Assembly (NCBI GenBank): GCA_964244655.1
Contig: CAXTJU010000009.1
Span: 1 to 64,000, forward strand
Length of the DNA stretch: 64,000 nucleotides
DNA from: LMUY01 sp964244655
GTDB lineage: Bacteria > Pseudomonadota > Alphaproteobacteria > Acetobacterales > Acetobacteraceae
Direction: 5' to 3'
This document shows, one piece after another, positions 40,964-51,243 of this stretch. The position numbers were made by a program, and so were the translations under genes. Positions within the stretch are counted from its first letter, which is position 1. Every line of letters starts with the position of its first letter. The notes beneath the pieces were generated by a model. That model searched no databases and had not been told where the DNA came from. It saw only the letters and a list, made by a program, of their open reading frames with translations.

Positions 40964-42367
40964 ATGAAGGAATCCAGATTGTCTCAGGCTTGGCGGCCGC
41001 TCGCCGCTGCCGCTGCGGTGACCCTGGGGCTCAGTGCCCCGCTCGCCCACGCGCAGGAGATCAACAGCGGCCTCAGCATCGGCCCCAGCGAGTCGCTGAA
41101 CCCGCCGGCAGCGCCGCCGCCCCCGGCCACGGAGCACCTGCTGCCGGACCCCGGCGGTGTGCGCGCCTACCTGTCCCGCGTCGGCGTCACGCTGTCGTTC
41201 GACTACATCGCCGAAGTCGCCGGCAACGTCACGGGCGGCACCCGGCAGAGTGGAAGCTATGCCGGCCAGGTCGGCTTCGGCGCCGACGTGGACTTCAACA
41301 AGCTGGCCGGCATCCCCGGGCTGACCGGCCACCTGGTCATCGTCAACCGCCAGGGCAGCAACGTCGGCAGCAACTTCGGCGACACCCTGAACCAGGTGCA
41401 GGAGATTTACGGCGCCGGCGGCGACGTGGGCCTCCACCTGGTCTATCTCTATGCCGAGGAGGCCCTGGCAAATGGCCGGGTCAACATCGCGGCTGGGCGT
41501 GCGCCGGAGCTGAACGACTTCTCCGCCTCGCCGCTGTACTGTAACTTCATGAACAACTCGCTCTGCGGCAACCCCAAGGCGTTGCCCGAGTCGGACGTGG
41601 GGTTCAGCTCCTACCCGGATGCGGTGTTCTTCGGCCGGGTGCGGGTGCGCCCCACCGCCGACACCTACATCCAGGCCGGCGCCTACGAGGTGAACCAGAA
41701 CCTCTACACCTACCCGGAATTCCGCACCGGCTTCCACTTTGACGGTTCGCGGGACAGCGGCGTGATGATCCCGGTGGAAGTCGCCTACGAGCCGACCGTC
41801 GGGCCGCAGGCGATGCCTGGCCATTACAAGCTGGGCGGCGGCTATGACACCAGCACCTACAACAAGTACCAGAGCACGCCAGCCTCGGTTCTGGCCGGAC
41901 CCGGCAGCAACGGCACCGACAAGAAGTACGGGATCTGGCTGCTGGCCGACCAGATGGTGATCCGCAACGGGCCTGGCGCCACGGACGGCCTGATCGCGCT
42001 GGGCGGCTACGTCCATACCAACCCGAACGTGTCCAACTACACCAACCAGGCTTTCCTCGGCCTGCTGTACCGGGACTTCTGGAAGGCCCGGCCGCTGGAC
42101 ACCATCGGCTTCCTGTTCAACTACGCCAACATCAGCGGCGCGCTGGGCAAGGAGCAAGGGCTTGACCTGGCGTTTGGCCTCCCGACGCTCGGCAGCAGCA
42201 CCAACGCCATCCAGCACAACCAGGAAATCATCGAGCTCAACTACGACATTCACGTCTATCGCGGCGTGAACTTCCAGCCCGAGTTCCAGTACTACTTCCG
42301 CCCGAACGGCGTGAACAACATCCCGGACGCGGCGATCTTCGGCTTCAAGTCGCACATCAGCTTCTGA
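40964..42367 (+). CDS. OprB family carbohydrate porin
   Basis: Outer-membrane beta-barrel porin of 467 aa. Signal peptide WRPLAAAAAVTLGLSAPLAHAQ (about 12-31). OprB features are GGVRAYLSRVGVTLSFDYIA, GFGADVDFNKLAGIPGLTGH and RDFWKARPLDTIGFLFNYAN. It ends with the barrel strand IFGFKSHISF and a C-terminal Phe, as expected for outer-membrane insertion by BamA. It probably takes up sugars. It lies upstream and divergent of the AI-2E gene and is followed by a strong hairpin. Confidence 0.92.
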   Translation: MKESRLSQAWRPLAAAAAVTLGLSAPLAHAQEINSGLSIGPSESLNPPAAPPPPATEHLLPDPGGVRAYLSRVGVTLSFDYIAEVAGNVTGGTRQSGSYAGQVGFGADVDFNKLAGIPGLTGHLVIVNRQGSNVGSNFGDTLNQVQEIYGAGGDVGLHLVYLYAEEALANGRVNIAAGRAPELNDFSASPLYCNFMNNSLCGNPKALPESDVGFSSYPDAVFFGRVRVRPTADTYIQAGAYEVNQNLYTYPEFRTGFHFDGSRDSGVMIPVEVAYEPTVGPQAMPGHYKLGGGYDTSTYNKYQSTPASVLAGPGSNGTDKKYGIWLLADQMVIRNGPGATDGLIALGGYVHTNPNVSNYTNQAFLGLLYRDFWKARPLDTIGFLFNYANISGALGKEQGLDLAFGLPTLGSSTNAIQHNQEIIELNYDIHVYRGVNFQPEFQYYFRPNGVNNIPDAAIFGFKSHISF

Positions 42368-42413
42368 TCGAGGCAAAACGGGGCAGAGCCGCCCCACCCT
42401 CTGCTCCGGACTG

Positions 42414-42441
42414 GGCGGCCAGGCAGCGATGCCTGGCCGCC
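42414..42441. terminator. Bidirectional hairpin terminator after oprB
   Basis: A perfect 12-base stem (GGCGGCCAGGCA / TGCCTGGCCGCC) with a GCGA tetraloop followed by TT. It lies between the oprB stop and the convergent lipoprotein gene, which ends one base later. Confidence 0.82.
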
Positions 42442-42442
42442 T

Positions 42443-42889
42443 TCAGTTGACGCCGCGGGGACGGATCGGCGAAAGCGTGTAGAGCGCACCGTCGGGCGTC
42501 GCGTCGATCTGCCCGTTCGGATCGAGCGCGTGCAGCCTGCCATCGGCGGCCAGGGCGTAGCCGCCGATGTCATCCGGCAGGTGGTCGTGCAGGATGATGA
42601 TCTTGACCGTCTGGCCACCCGCCACGCGGGGCGTGCTGGTCCATTGGCCGCCCCACTCCTTGGTGCCGTTGTTGGAAAGCAGGTTGGGGTCCTCCTGCGT
42701 GCTCGTGATATAGTAGTGGCCGGATTGCGCGTCCGGGGCGCCGTTCAGCACAAGGTCAACCGACTTGGCGCTGCCCGAGCTGCGGCCGGGCTGGTCGCCG
42801 CGCCACTCCCCGAACACCGGGCCTGACGGGGTGCACCCGGCCAGCCCCATGGCCAGCCCTGCCGCCGCGATCCATCGGATGGCGCTCAT
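42443..42889 (-). CDS. Putative lipoprotein of unknown function
   Basis: Protein of 148 aa. The N-terminus MSAIRWIAAAGLAMGLAGC ends in lipobox LAGC with Cys19. The rest has VDLVLNGAPDAQSGHYYITS, TSTPRVAGGQTVKIIILHDH and GYALAADGRLHALDPNGQ. I do not recognise the family. The start overlaps the MFS stop (ATGA), with GGAG upstream, so it is coupled to the MFS gene. Confidence 0.8.
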   Translation of the reverse strand: MSAIRWIAAAGLAMGLAGCTPSGPVFGEWRGDQPGRSSGSAKSVDLVLNGAPDAQSGHYYITSTQEDPNLLSNNGTKEWGGQWTSTPRVAGGQTVKIIILHDHLPDDIGGYALAADGRLHALDPNGQIDATPDGALYTLSPIRPRGVN

Positions 42890-44172
42890 TCGTCGCTCCT
42901 GTGGCTTTGATCTTCGCCCTGGCGCGGGCGGAACATGTGCATCGAGTGGGGCGCCGTCTCGAACGGATGGCTGCGCGCCTGCATCGCCCGTGCTGTCCGC
43001 GGCTTGATCCATATCCGCGCTCCGGCGAACCCGGCCAGGACGAGCAACAGCCCTCCCATGAACAGGAACAGGAAACGCGCGCCGTAGTGCATGGCGGCCG
43101 CGGCGAGCGGCGGGCCGAGGATGGTGCCGGTGCCGTAGATGATCAGCAGCTCGCTCGCCACCTTCGAGAAGGAGCGCTCCCGCACCCGGTCGTTGGTGAT
43201 GGCGACGCACACCCCGTAGATCGGGTACTGGAAGAAGCCGAATGCGCCGACGGCCAGCATGACGCCGCGCGGCGTCATGTCGGGCTTCTGGACGATCACG
43301 GCGCAGCACAGCGCGCTGAGGCAGGACAGCGCGATGATGACGATGCGGCGGTCCAGATGATCGGACAGCACGCCTGCCGGGTAGTAGGCCAAGGCTCCGC
43401 CCACGAGCGCCGCGGCCAGCAGGGAGGCCACCTGGTGGGTCGAAAGCCCCATGGACAGCCCATAGATCGGCAGCAGCCCGCCGAGCGCGCCGCTGACCAC
43501 GCCGATGATGAAGCAGCCGAACACGCCCGTAGGCGAGACCCGGTTCAAGGCCCGCAACTGGATCGAGTACGGCTTGATCGGCTTGGGGGTCGGCGCGCGG
43601 GTCAGCGTCACGGGAACCACGGACAGCACGATGAGCACCCCCATGAGGGTGAACGGCAGGGCCTGCTCGGCATTGAGGAACGCCAGGCTGAGGGTGCCGG
43701 CGAGCGAGGCGAGCAGGGTCACGGTCATGTAGGCCGCGAAGATGCCGCCGCGCTGGTCGCTGCCACTGCGCTCGTTCAGCCAGCTCTCAATGACTGTCGA
43801 GAGGCCGCCGAAACAGAAGCCGATGATCACCCGCAGCACGATCCAGGCCGTCTCGTCGTTCAGCGGCAGGAGCAGCAGCGAGGTTGCGCCGCTCACCGCC
43901 GCGAGCCCGGCGAAGCTGCGCACGTGCCCCACGGAGCTGACCAGGCGGCCAATCACCAGGCACGCCAGCACGAAGCCGAACGACCAGCCGGACGACAGCA
44001 GCCCGATCTGCTGGATGCTGGAGCCCTCCATCTGGCGGCGGATGGGCAGCAGCACGCCTTGCAGGTTGGTCCCTGCCGTCAGCAGTAGCACGCTCGCCAA
44101 CAGGCCGAAGATGGAGGCGAAGCGGGACTGCTCGCGCCGGGTGGGCTGCACCGGAAGCGGCTGGACCTGCAT
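42886..44172 (-). CDS. MFS transporter (YcaD-like)
   Basis: Major facilitator of 428 aa with twelve predicted helices. The first helix is FGLLASVLLLTAGTNLQGVL. Diagnostic for this YcaD-like subgroup are GFCFGGLSTVIESWLNERSG and YPAGVLSDHLDRRIVII. The start at 44172 (QVQPLPVQPTRREQSRF) is chosen because AGGAG lies upstream; the ATG at 44238 gives an N-terminal extension of low likelihood. The substrate is unknown. The downstream lipoprotein gene overlaps its stop. Confidence 0.88.
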   Translation of the reverse strand: MQVQPLPVQPTRREQSRFASIFGLLASVLLLTAGTNLQGVLLPIRRQMEGSSIQQIGLLSSGWSFGFVLACLVIGRLVSSVGHVRSFAGLAAVSGATSLLLLPLNDETAWIVLRVIIGFCFGGLSTVIESWLNERSGSDQRGGIFAAYMTVTLLASLAGTLSLAFLNAEQALPFTLMGVLIVLSVVPVTLTRAPTPKPIKPYSIQLRALNRVSPTGVFGCFIIGVVSGALGGLLPIYGLSMGLSTHQVASLLAAALVGGALAYYPAGVLSDHLDRRIVIIALSCLSALCCAVIVQKPDMTPRGVMLAVGAFGFFQYPIYGVCVAITNDRVRERSFSKVASELLIIYGTGTILGPPLAAAAMHYGARFLFLFMGGLLLVLAGFAGARIWIKPRTARAMQARSHPFETAPHSMHMFRPRQGEDQSHRSDE

Positions 44173-44333
44173 CAGGCACTTGTCTCCTGGTTCCGGCACG
44201 GTGTGCTCAAGGCTTTGCTGCACCCTTGACGATGGCATGCAGCCGGGAGAGTGCTGAACGCACCGCCGCCGGCCATCGTTTCGTCAGCGACCCACGCAAG
44301 CGGCGAGGCATGCCGCAGTGGCCAGCCGCCCTG

Positions 44334-45830
44334 TCAAGAGACCGGGAAGGCCGACTTGACGTGCCTTCCGGCGTTGGTGAAATCGTTGTCGCTGCGTCTG
44401 GATTGGCACAGTGGCGGGGCCACGTCCTCCAGGGCGCAGCGCTGGCAATCCAGTCCGAGCCAGGCCTGCACCAGCCCGCCGACCACCATCAGCACGCCGC
44501 CCAGCGCGTAGCCGTAGAACAGCGACTCGCGCGAGCCGCTCTCGATCAGCCGGCCGAAGATCGCCGGGCCGCTCACTCCGCCGATCGCCGTGCCGAAGGC
44601 GTAGAACAAGGCGATCGCGGTCGCGCGGACCTCCAGCGGGAACACCTCGGCGATCGTGAGGTAGGCCGAGCTGGCGGCGGCGGAGGCGAAGAAGAAGATC
44701 ACGGTCCAGGCGGCAGTCTGCTGCACGGCGTTCAGCACGCCGAGGGAGAACAGCCAACCAGTGGCGACCAGCAGCACGCCCGAGATCACGTAGGTCGCGG
44801 TGATCATGACCTTGCGGCCCAGGCTGTCGAACAGCGGGCCCAGGATCAACGGGCCGGCGAAGTTGCCGGCGGCGAAAGGCAGGATGAACCAACCGACCTG
44901 GCCGGACGGGATATGATAGAACTGGGTCAGGATCAGCGCGTAAGTGAAGAAGATGGCGTTGTAGCAGAACGCCTGCGCCGTCATCAGCGAGACGCCGACG
45001 ATCGTGCGGCGGCGGTATTGCCCGAACAGCGATTTCACGCCGGCGATGAACCAGCTTTTGGTGTCAGTGCGCAGCCAGAGGCTGCGGTCCGGGATGGCGG
45101 GTAGCGGGCCGGCGCTGGCGGCGACCGTGCGTTCGATCCCAGCCATGACGCGCTCGGCGTCCTCGGGGTGGCCATGGGTCATCAGCCAGCGCGGGCTCTC
45201 GGGAATCCAGCGTCGCATCAGCAGGGTGATGAAGCCGATCGCGCCGCCGAGGACAAAGGCCAGGCGCCAGCCATAGGCCGGCAGCATGATGGCCGGGTTC
45301 AGCACAATCAGCGCGCCGCCGGCGCCGAGAGCAGCGCCGATCCAGAAGCTGCCGTTGATCAGCAGGTCGATGTAGCCGCGGCGGCGGGCGGGGATCAGCT
45401 CCTGGATGGTGGCGTTGACCGCCGAGTACTCCCCGCCGATGCCGGCGCCGGTGATGGCGCGGAACAGGGCGAAGCTCCAGAAGTTCCAGGCCAGCCCGCT
45501 GGCGATGGTGCCGAGCAGATAGACCAGCACCGTGACGGTGAACATGGTCTTGCGCCCGACCCGGTCGGTCATCCAGCCGAAGAACAGCGAGCCGCCGACC
45601 GCGCCCACCAGGTAGCAGCTGGCGGCGTAGCCGATCTGCGAACTGGACAGCGCCAGGTTGCTTTCCCGGATGGCGCCGGACAGAGAACCGACCAAGGTAA
45701 CTTCGAGGCCGTCCAGGATCCAGGTGATGCCCAGGGCGAACACGACGAGAGTATGGAACCGCGACCAGGGCAGGCGATCCAGGCGCGCGGGAATGTTCGT
45801 TTGGAACACTGTTATTGTAGCCGTTTCCAT
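44334..45830 (-). CDS. MFS transporter, sugar/acid symporter family
   Basis: Major facilitator of 498 aa. It has DGLEVTLVGSLSGAIRESNL in helix 1, the loop motif GWMTDRVGRKTMF and PESPRWLM in the central loop, both classical for the sugar and aromatic acid MFS group. GIGGEYSAVNATIQELIP is the helix 5 motif. The C-terminal tail (about 50 residues) is polar and not conserved. It lies 54 bases after the peptide-type binding protein on the same strand. The substrate is unknown. Confidence 0.9.
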   Translation of the reverse strand: METATITVFQTNIPARLDRLPWSRFHTLVVFALGITWILDGLEVTLVGSLSGAIRESNLALSSSQIGYAASCYLVGAVGGSLFFGWMTDRVGRKTMFTVTVLVYLLGTIASGLAWNFWSFALFRAITGAGIGGEYSAVNATIQELIPARRRGYIDLLINGSFWIGAALGAGGALIVLNPAIMLPAYGWRLAFVLGGAIGFITLLMRRWIPESPRWLMTHGHPEDAERVMAGIERTVAASAGPLPAIPDRSLWLRTDTKSWFIAGVKSLFGQYRRRTIVGVSLMTAQAFCYNAIFFTYALILTQFYHIPSGQVGWFILPFAAGNFAGPLILGPLFDSLGRKVMITATYVISGVLLVATGWLFSLGVLNAVQQTAAWTVIFFFASAAASSAYLTIAEVFPLEVRATAIALFYAFGTAIGGVSGPAIFGRLIESGSRESLFYGYALGGVLMVVGGLVQAWLGLDCQRCALEDVAPPLCQSRRSDNDFTNAGRHVKSAFPVS

Positions 45831-45884
45831 GGGATCGACGCTACAAGAACGGCCGGGTTCCTGCAAACTCGGCCTCATGCCGCC

Positions 45885-47462
45885 TCAAGCGTCCTTCTTG
45901 ACGTTCCAGAACAGCGGCAGGCCGCGTAGCACGCCGCTCAGCGTCTTGCGGGTCGCGGTCGGCTGATAGTACTCGCCCAGCGGCAGGTAGGGCACGTCGG
46001 CGAAGGCCTGCACCTGGATTTGCGCCGCGGCGGCCTGCTGCGCGGGAAGGCCGTCCGCCTGGAACCAAGCGTCGCGCAGCGCCTCCAGCCGGGGCGCCGT
46101 GGGCCAGCCGAACCAGCCGGCCTCGCCGTTGCCGCGCAGGCCGAGGTGGGTGGCCGGGGTGAACTGGTCGATGCCGAAGAAGCTGGTGAAGAACACGCTC
46201 CAGCCGCCTTGCTCCACCGACGCCTTGCTGGCCCGGCGCTGGACGACGCTGCCCCAGTCGGTGCTCTGCACGTCCACGTTGATGCCGGCCTGCTTCAGCA
46301 TGTCCGCGCCGACCTCGCCCAGGGCTTGCAGCGCGGGCAGGTCGGTGGCGATCATCACCACGGCCCGTTCGCCGCCATAGCCGGCCGCCGCCAGCGCGGC
46401 CTTGACCTGGGCCATGTCCTGGCCCCTCGGCGCTGTCATCCCGGCGCGGGTGGCGAGCGGGGATTGGGCGGGGAAGAACCCCACGTCGCCGTTCCACAGC
46501 GCCGGGTCGGTCCCGGCGACGGCCTGCATGAAGTCCGGCTGGCTGACCGCGCCCAGCAGCGCCCGGCGCACGCCCAGGTTGTCGAACGGCGGATGCAGGT
46601 GATTGAAGCGCAGCATGGAGGGCAGCCCGGTTGGGTCCAGCGTGCTCACGTCCAGGCTCGCGTCCCGGCGCAGGCTGGGAACCAGGTCCAGCGACGGCTC
46701 TTGCCACCAGTCCACCTGGCCCTGGCGCAGGGCAGAGGAGGCGGTGGCCGGGTCCGGGATCACGGTCCACTCGATGCGGTCGAGATGGGCAATCTTCGGC
46801 CCGGCGGTCCAGTCCGCCACGCCGTCCGGACGCGGAACATAGCCCTCGAAGCGGCCATAGACGGTGAGCGCCCCGGGCACCCGCTCGGCGGCCAGGTAGC
46901 GGAACGGGCCGCTGCCGACCATCTCGGTGACGGCGGTGTAGGCGTCGGTGCGGGCCAGGCGCTCCGGCATCATCGGGCACATGCTGCCGCCGACCTTGCC
47001 GAGCGCGTTCGGCAGCAGCGGAAAGCGGCGGCTGAGGCGGAACAGGATGGTCTTGTCGTCGGGAGCGGAGAGGTCGTCGGTGGCGGCCAGCAGCGCTTGG
47101 CCGAACGCGTCGCGCTTGCCCCACCGCTTGATGCTGGCCACGCAGTCCCGTGCCAGCACGGGGGCGCCGTCGTGGAAGCGCAGGGCAGGGCGCAGGGTGA
47201 GCCGCCAGGTCTTGCCGTCCGGTTCGGTGACGACGCCGTCCACCATCTGCGGCTGGGCGGCATAGGCGCTGTCCTGGCCGAACAGGGTGTCGAACACGGC
47301 AAAGCCGTGGTTGCGGGTGATGTAGGCGCTGGTCATCACCGGGTCGAGCAGGGGGATGTCGATCTGCGGGATGAAGCGCAGGGTGCGGGCGGCTTGCGAG
47401 CGGGCGACGTGAGGGGTGGCGAGGGCGGCGGCGCTGGCGGTGAGGAAGGTGCGTCGGTTCAT
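45885..47462 (-). CDS. ABC transporter substrate-binding protein, peptide/nickel family (SBP_bac_5)
   Basis: Periplasmic binding protein of 525 aa of the DppA/OppA type. It starts with a twin-arginine-like signal (MNRRTFLTASAAALATPHV, then ARSQA). Family segments are RTLRFIPQIDIPLLDPVMTS, DGKTWRLTLRPALRFHDGAP and GPFRYLAAERVPGALTVYGR. No permease or ATPase genes are beside it; instead an MFS gene follows 54 bases downstream. It may work with a transporter encoded elsewhere. Confidence 0.9.
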   Translation of the reverse strand: MNRRTFLTASAAALATPHVARSQAARTLRFIPQIDIPLLDPVMTSAYITRNHGFAVFDTLFGQDSAYAAQPQMVDGVVTEPDGKTWRLTLRPALRFHDGAPVLARDCVASIKRWGKRDAFGQALLAATDDLSAPDDKTILFRLSRRFPLLPNALGKVGGSMCPMMPERLARTDAYTAVTEMVGSGPFRYLAAERVPGALTVYGRFEGYVPRPDGVADWTAGPKIAHLDRIEWTVIPDPATASSALRQGQVDWWQEPSLDLVPSLRRDASLDVSTLDPTGLPSMLRFNHLHPPFDNLGVRRALLGAVSQPDFMQAVAGTDPALWNGDVGFFPAQSPLATRAGMTAPRGQDMAQVKAALAAAGYGGERAVVMIATDLPALQALGEVGADMLKQAGINVDVQSTDWGSVVQRRASKASVEQGGWSVFFTSFFGIDQFTPATHLGLRGNGEAGWFGWPTAPRLEALRDAWFQADGLPAQQAAAAQIQVQAFADVPYLPLGEYYQPTATRKTLSGVLRGLPLFWNVKKDA

Positions 47463-47864
47463 TCCACATCTTCGGCAATTACTCGCTGATTGCGCAACTG
47501 GCGGACCAGCAAACTCGGAGCGATCAGGTGCTCTACCCAGGTTCGCAGCGGCTTTCGGGTCAGGTGACAGGTGGGACGGCGCGTTCCAGCCATGTCCGGA
47601 CGGCGTTGTTAAGCCCGTCTTGCCAGCCAGGTCCTGTCTGCCTCAGCCGAACCAGCAAATCGGCTTCCAAAACCCACACTCCCTGTGCCGGTTCACCCCG
47701 TAGTTCGTGCGCGTGCCTTCCACCTCTGCGACCAAGCCATCGAACACCTGATCTGCCTGGGCCAAATCCAATCCTCGCTTTGCCAAAACCTTGGCTCGCT
47801 TGGCAGGATCAAACATTGCCATAAGCGCCATGCTGACCAGGCATGCCTCGCACGGTCGCGGAGC
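47463..47864 (-). other. Intergenic stretch of about 400 bases with toxin-antitoxin remnant
   Basis: Between the binding protein start and the uvrB end there is no intact gene. Bases 47560-47816 hold the brnT-brnA remnant described separately. From 47463 to 47559 I see no coding or repeat signal. Confidence 0.6.
47560..47816 (-). pseudogene. brnT-brnA toxin-antitoxin remnant
   Basis: The first part (minus strand, ATG at 47816) reads MFDPAKRAKVLAKRGLDLAQ, then ADQVFDGLVAEVEGTRTNYG. This is the N-terminal half of a BrnT toxin. The frame then runs into a stop at 47643. In another frame, bases about 47681 to 47560 encode VWVLEADLLVRLRQTGPGWQ, then DGLNNAVRTWLERA, which matches the C-terminal ribbon-helix-helix half of a BrnA antitoxin. 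So the 3' part of brnT and the 5' part of brnA appear deleted and the halves joined out of frame. Neither product should work. Confidence 0.7.
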
Positions 47865-50096
<2,232 letters not shown>

Positions 50097-50112
50097 CCGG
50101 TGCTCCCGTTCA

Positions 50113-50231
50113 GGCAGATCGGGGCTTTGCCCCGAACCCCACCAGAGGACGGTCGTCCTCTGGACACCTGATTATATGATAAGGGGTCAAGGGGACGACT
50201 GTCCTCTTGCGGGTGCAGGGCAGAGCCCTGC
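50113..50231. repeat. Composite palindromic repeat (copy B), four consecutive hairpins
   Basis: Upstream of uvrB lies a second element with the architecture of the copy at 21747-21856: GGGGC-TTT-GCCCC, then CCAGAGGACG-GT-CGTCCTCTGG, then AGGGGAC-GACT-GTCCTCT, then GCAGGGC-AGA-GCCCTGC. The right end, TTGCGGGT followed by a GGGC-AG(n)-GCCC hairpin, corresponds closely to copy A. The centre differs and includes an AT-rich spacer. It may terminate transcription, or act as a REP-like element. Confidence 0.82.
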
Positions 50232-50303
50232 TTCTTGTCTGAGTTTACCTGCTTTGCCGCCGGCGCTAAGGGGAGGCCGTGCAACCCCGATAGCGAGGCC
50301 CGC

Positions 50304-51239
50304 GTGCGACCGCTTCTGCGCCGGCTGGGGAAAATCCCAGCGATCCGGCGGCTCTACTATACCTCGATCATGAAACTGCCGGACGAGGCGGGCCAGGTGG
50401 TGCGGGACAGGACCGCCGCGGACCCGGTGCATGTGGCCGACCTCATGGCCCGCTACACCGCCGCCGAGCACGTCGCCCGCGCCGACGCCTACTTCGTGCG
50501 CGAGCAGGAAGAGGCGTCGCTGTTCCGCCGCCCGTTCCAGGACGCGGAGGACGCGCAGTCGCGGCTGACCTCGCTGTCGCTGGTGCTGCAGCATCTGGCG
50601 CTGACGCCGGGTGCCCGGGTGCTGGATTTCGGCTGCGGCACCGGCTGGCTGAGCCGCTGCCTCGCCACCATGGGGGCGGACATGCTGGCGGTGGACGTGT
50701 CGCAGCGCGTGCTGGACCTGGCCCGGCGCTGGCTCCAGCGCGATCCGCTGGCGGACGAGCTGCGGGTCGAGTTCCGCCGGTTCGACAGCGTGCGGCTGCC
50801 GGCGGAGGATGTCAGCGTGGACCGCATCGTCTCGTTCGACGCGTTCCACCACGTGCTCGACCAGGAGGCGACGCTGGCCGAGATGGCGCGCGTGCTGCGC
50901 CCCGGCGGCATCGCTGTGTTCCACGAGCCCGGCCCGCGCCACTCGGCGACGCCGGACGCGCAGCACGAGATGCGCGAGCACGGCGTGATCGAGAACGACA
51001 TCGACGTGCACCGCATCTGGCGCGCGGCGCAGGGCTGCGGCTTCGCCGACATCCGCCTCTCCCTGCCGACGTTGCGGGCGCCCATCGTGGCGCTCGACCA
51101 GTTCGACCGCATCGCCGCCGGCCGCCCCGGCATGGGCGACATGCTGCTGGTGACGCAGAACACCTACAACTTCACCGACAACCTGCGCATCTTCGCCCTG
51201 CACAAGGCTGGCAGCCGCAAGACTGGCAGCCCGGCATGA
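50304..51239 (+). CDS. Class I SAM-dependent methyltransferase
   Basis: Protein of about 311 aa. The SAM-binding motif I VLDFGCGTGWLSRC (about residues 110-123) is followed by acidic AVDVSQRVL and motif FDAFHHVLDQEATLAEMARV, then LRPGGIAVFHEPGP. GTG at 50304 with GCGAGG upstream is the preferred start; ATG at 50370 has no clear site. It lies 4 bases upstream of the MBOAT gene and is part of the polysaccharide-modification cluster. The acceptor is unknown. Confidence 0.86.
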   Translation: MRPLLRRLGKIPAIRRLYYTSIMKLPDEAGQVVRDRTAADPVHVADLMARYTAAEHVARADAYFVREQEEASLFRRPFQDAEDAQSRLTSLSLVLQHLALTPGARVLDFGCGTGWLSRCLATMGADMLAVDVSQRVLDLARRWLQRDPLADELRVEFRRFDSVRLPAEDVSVDRIVSFDAFHHVLDQEATLAEMARVLRPGGIAVFHEPGPRHSATPDAQHEMREHGVIENDIDVHRIWRAAQGCGFADIRLSLPTLRAPIVALDQFDRIAAGRPGMGDMLLVTQNTYNFTDNLRIFALHKAGSRKTGSPA

Positions 51240-51243
51240 GCTG

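Noticed and set aside
44226..45104. Plus-strand open frames over the two MFS genes
   Set aside because: They lack start signals and domains and have the His/Arg/Gln-rich composition of antisense to membrane-protein codons.
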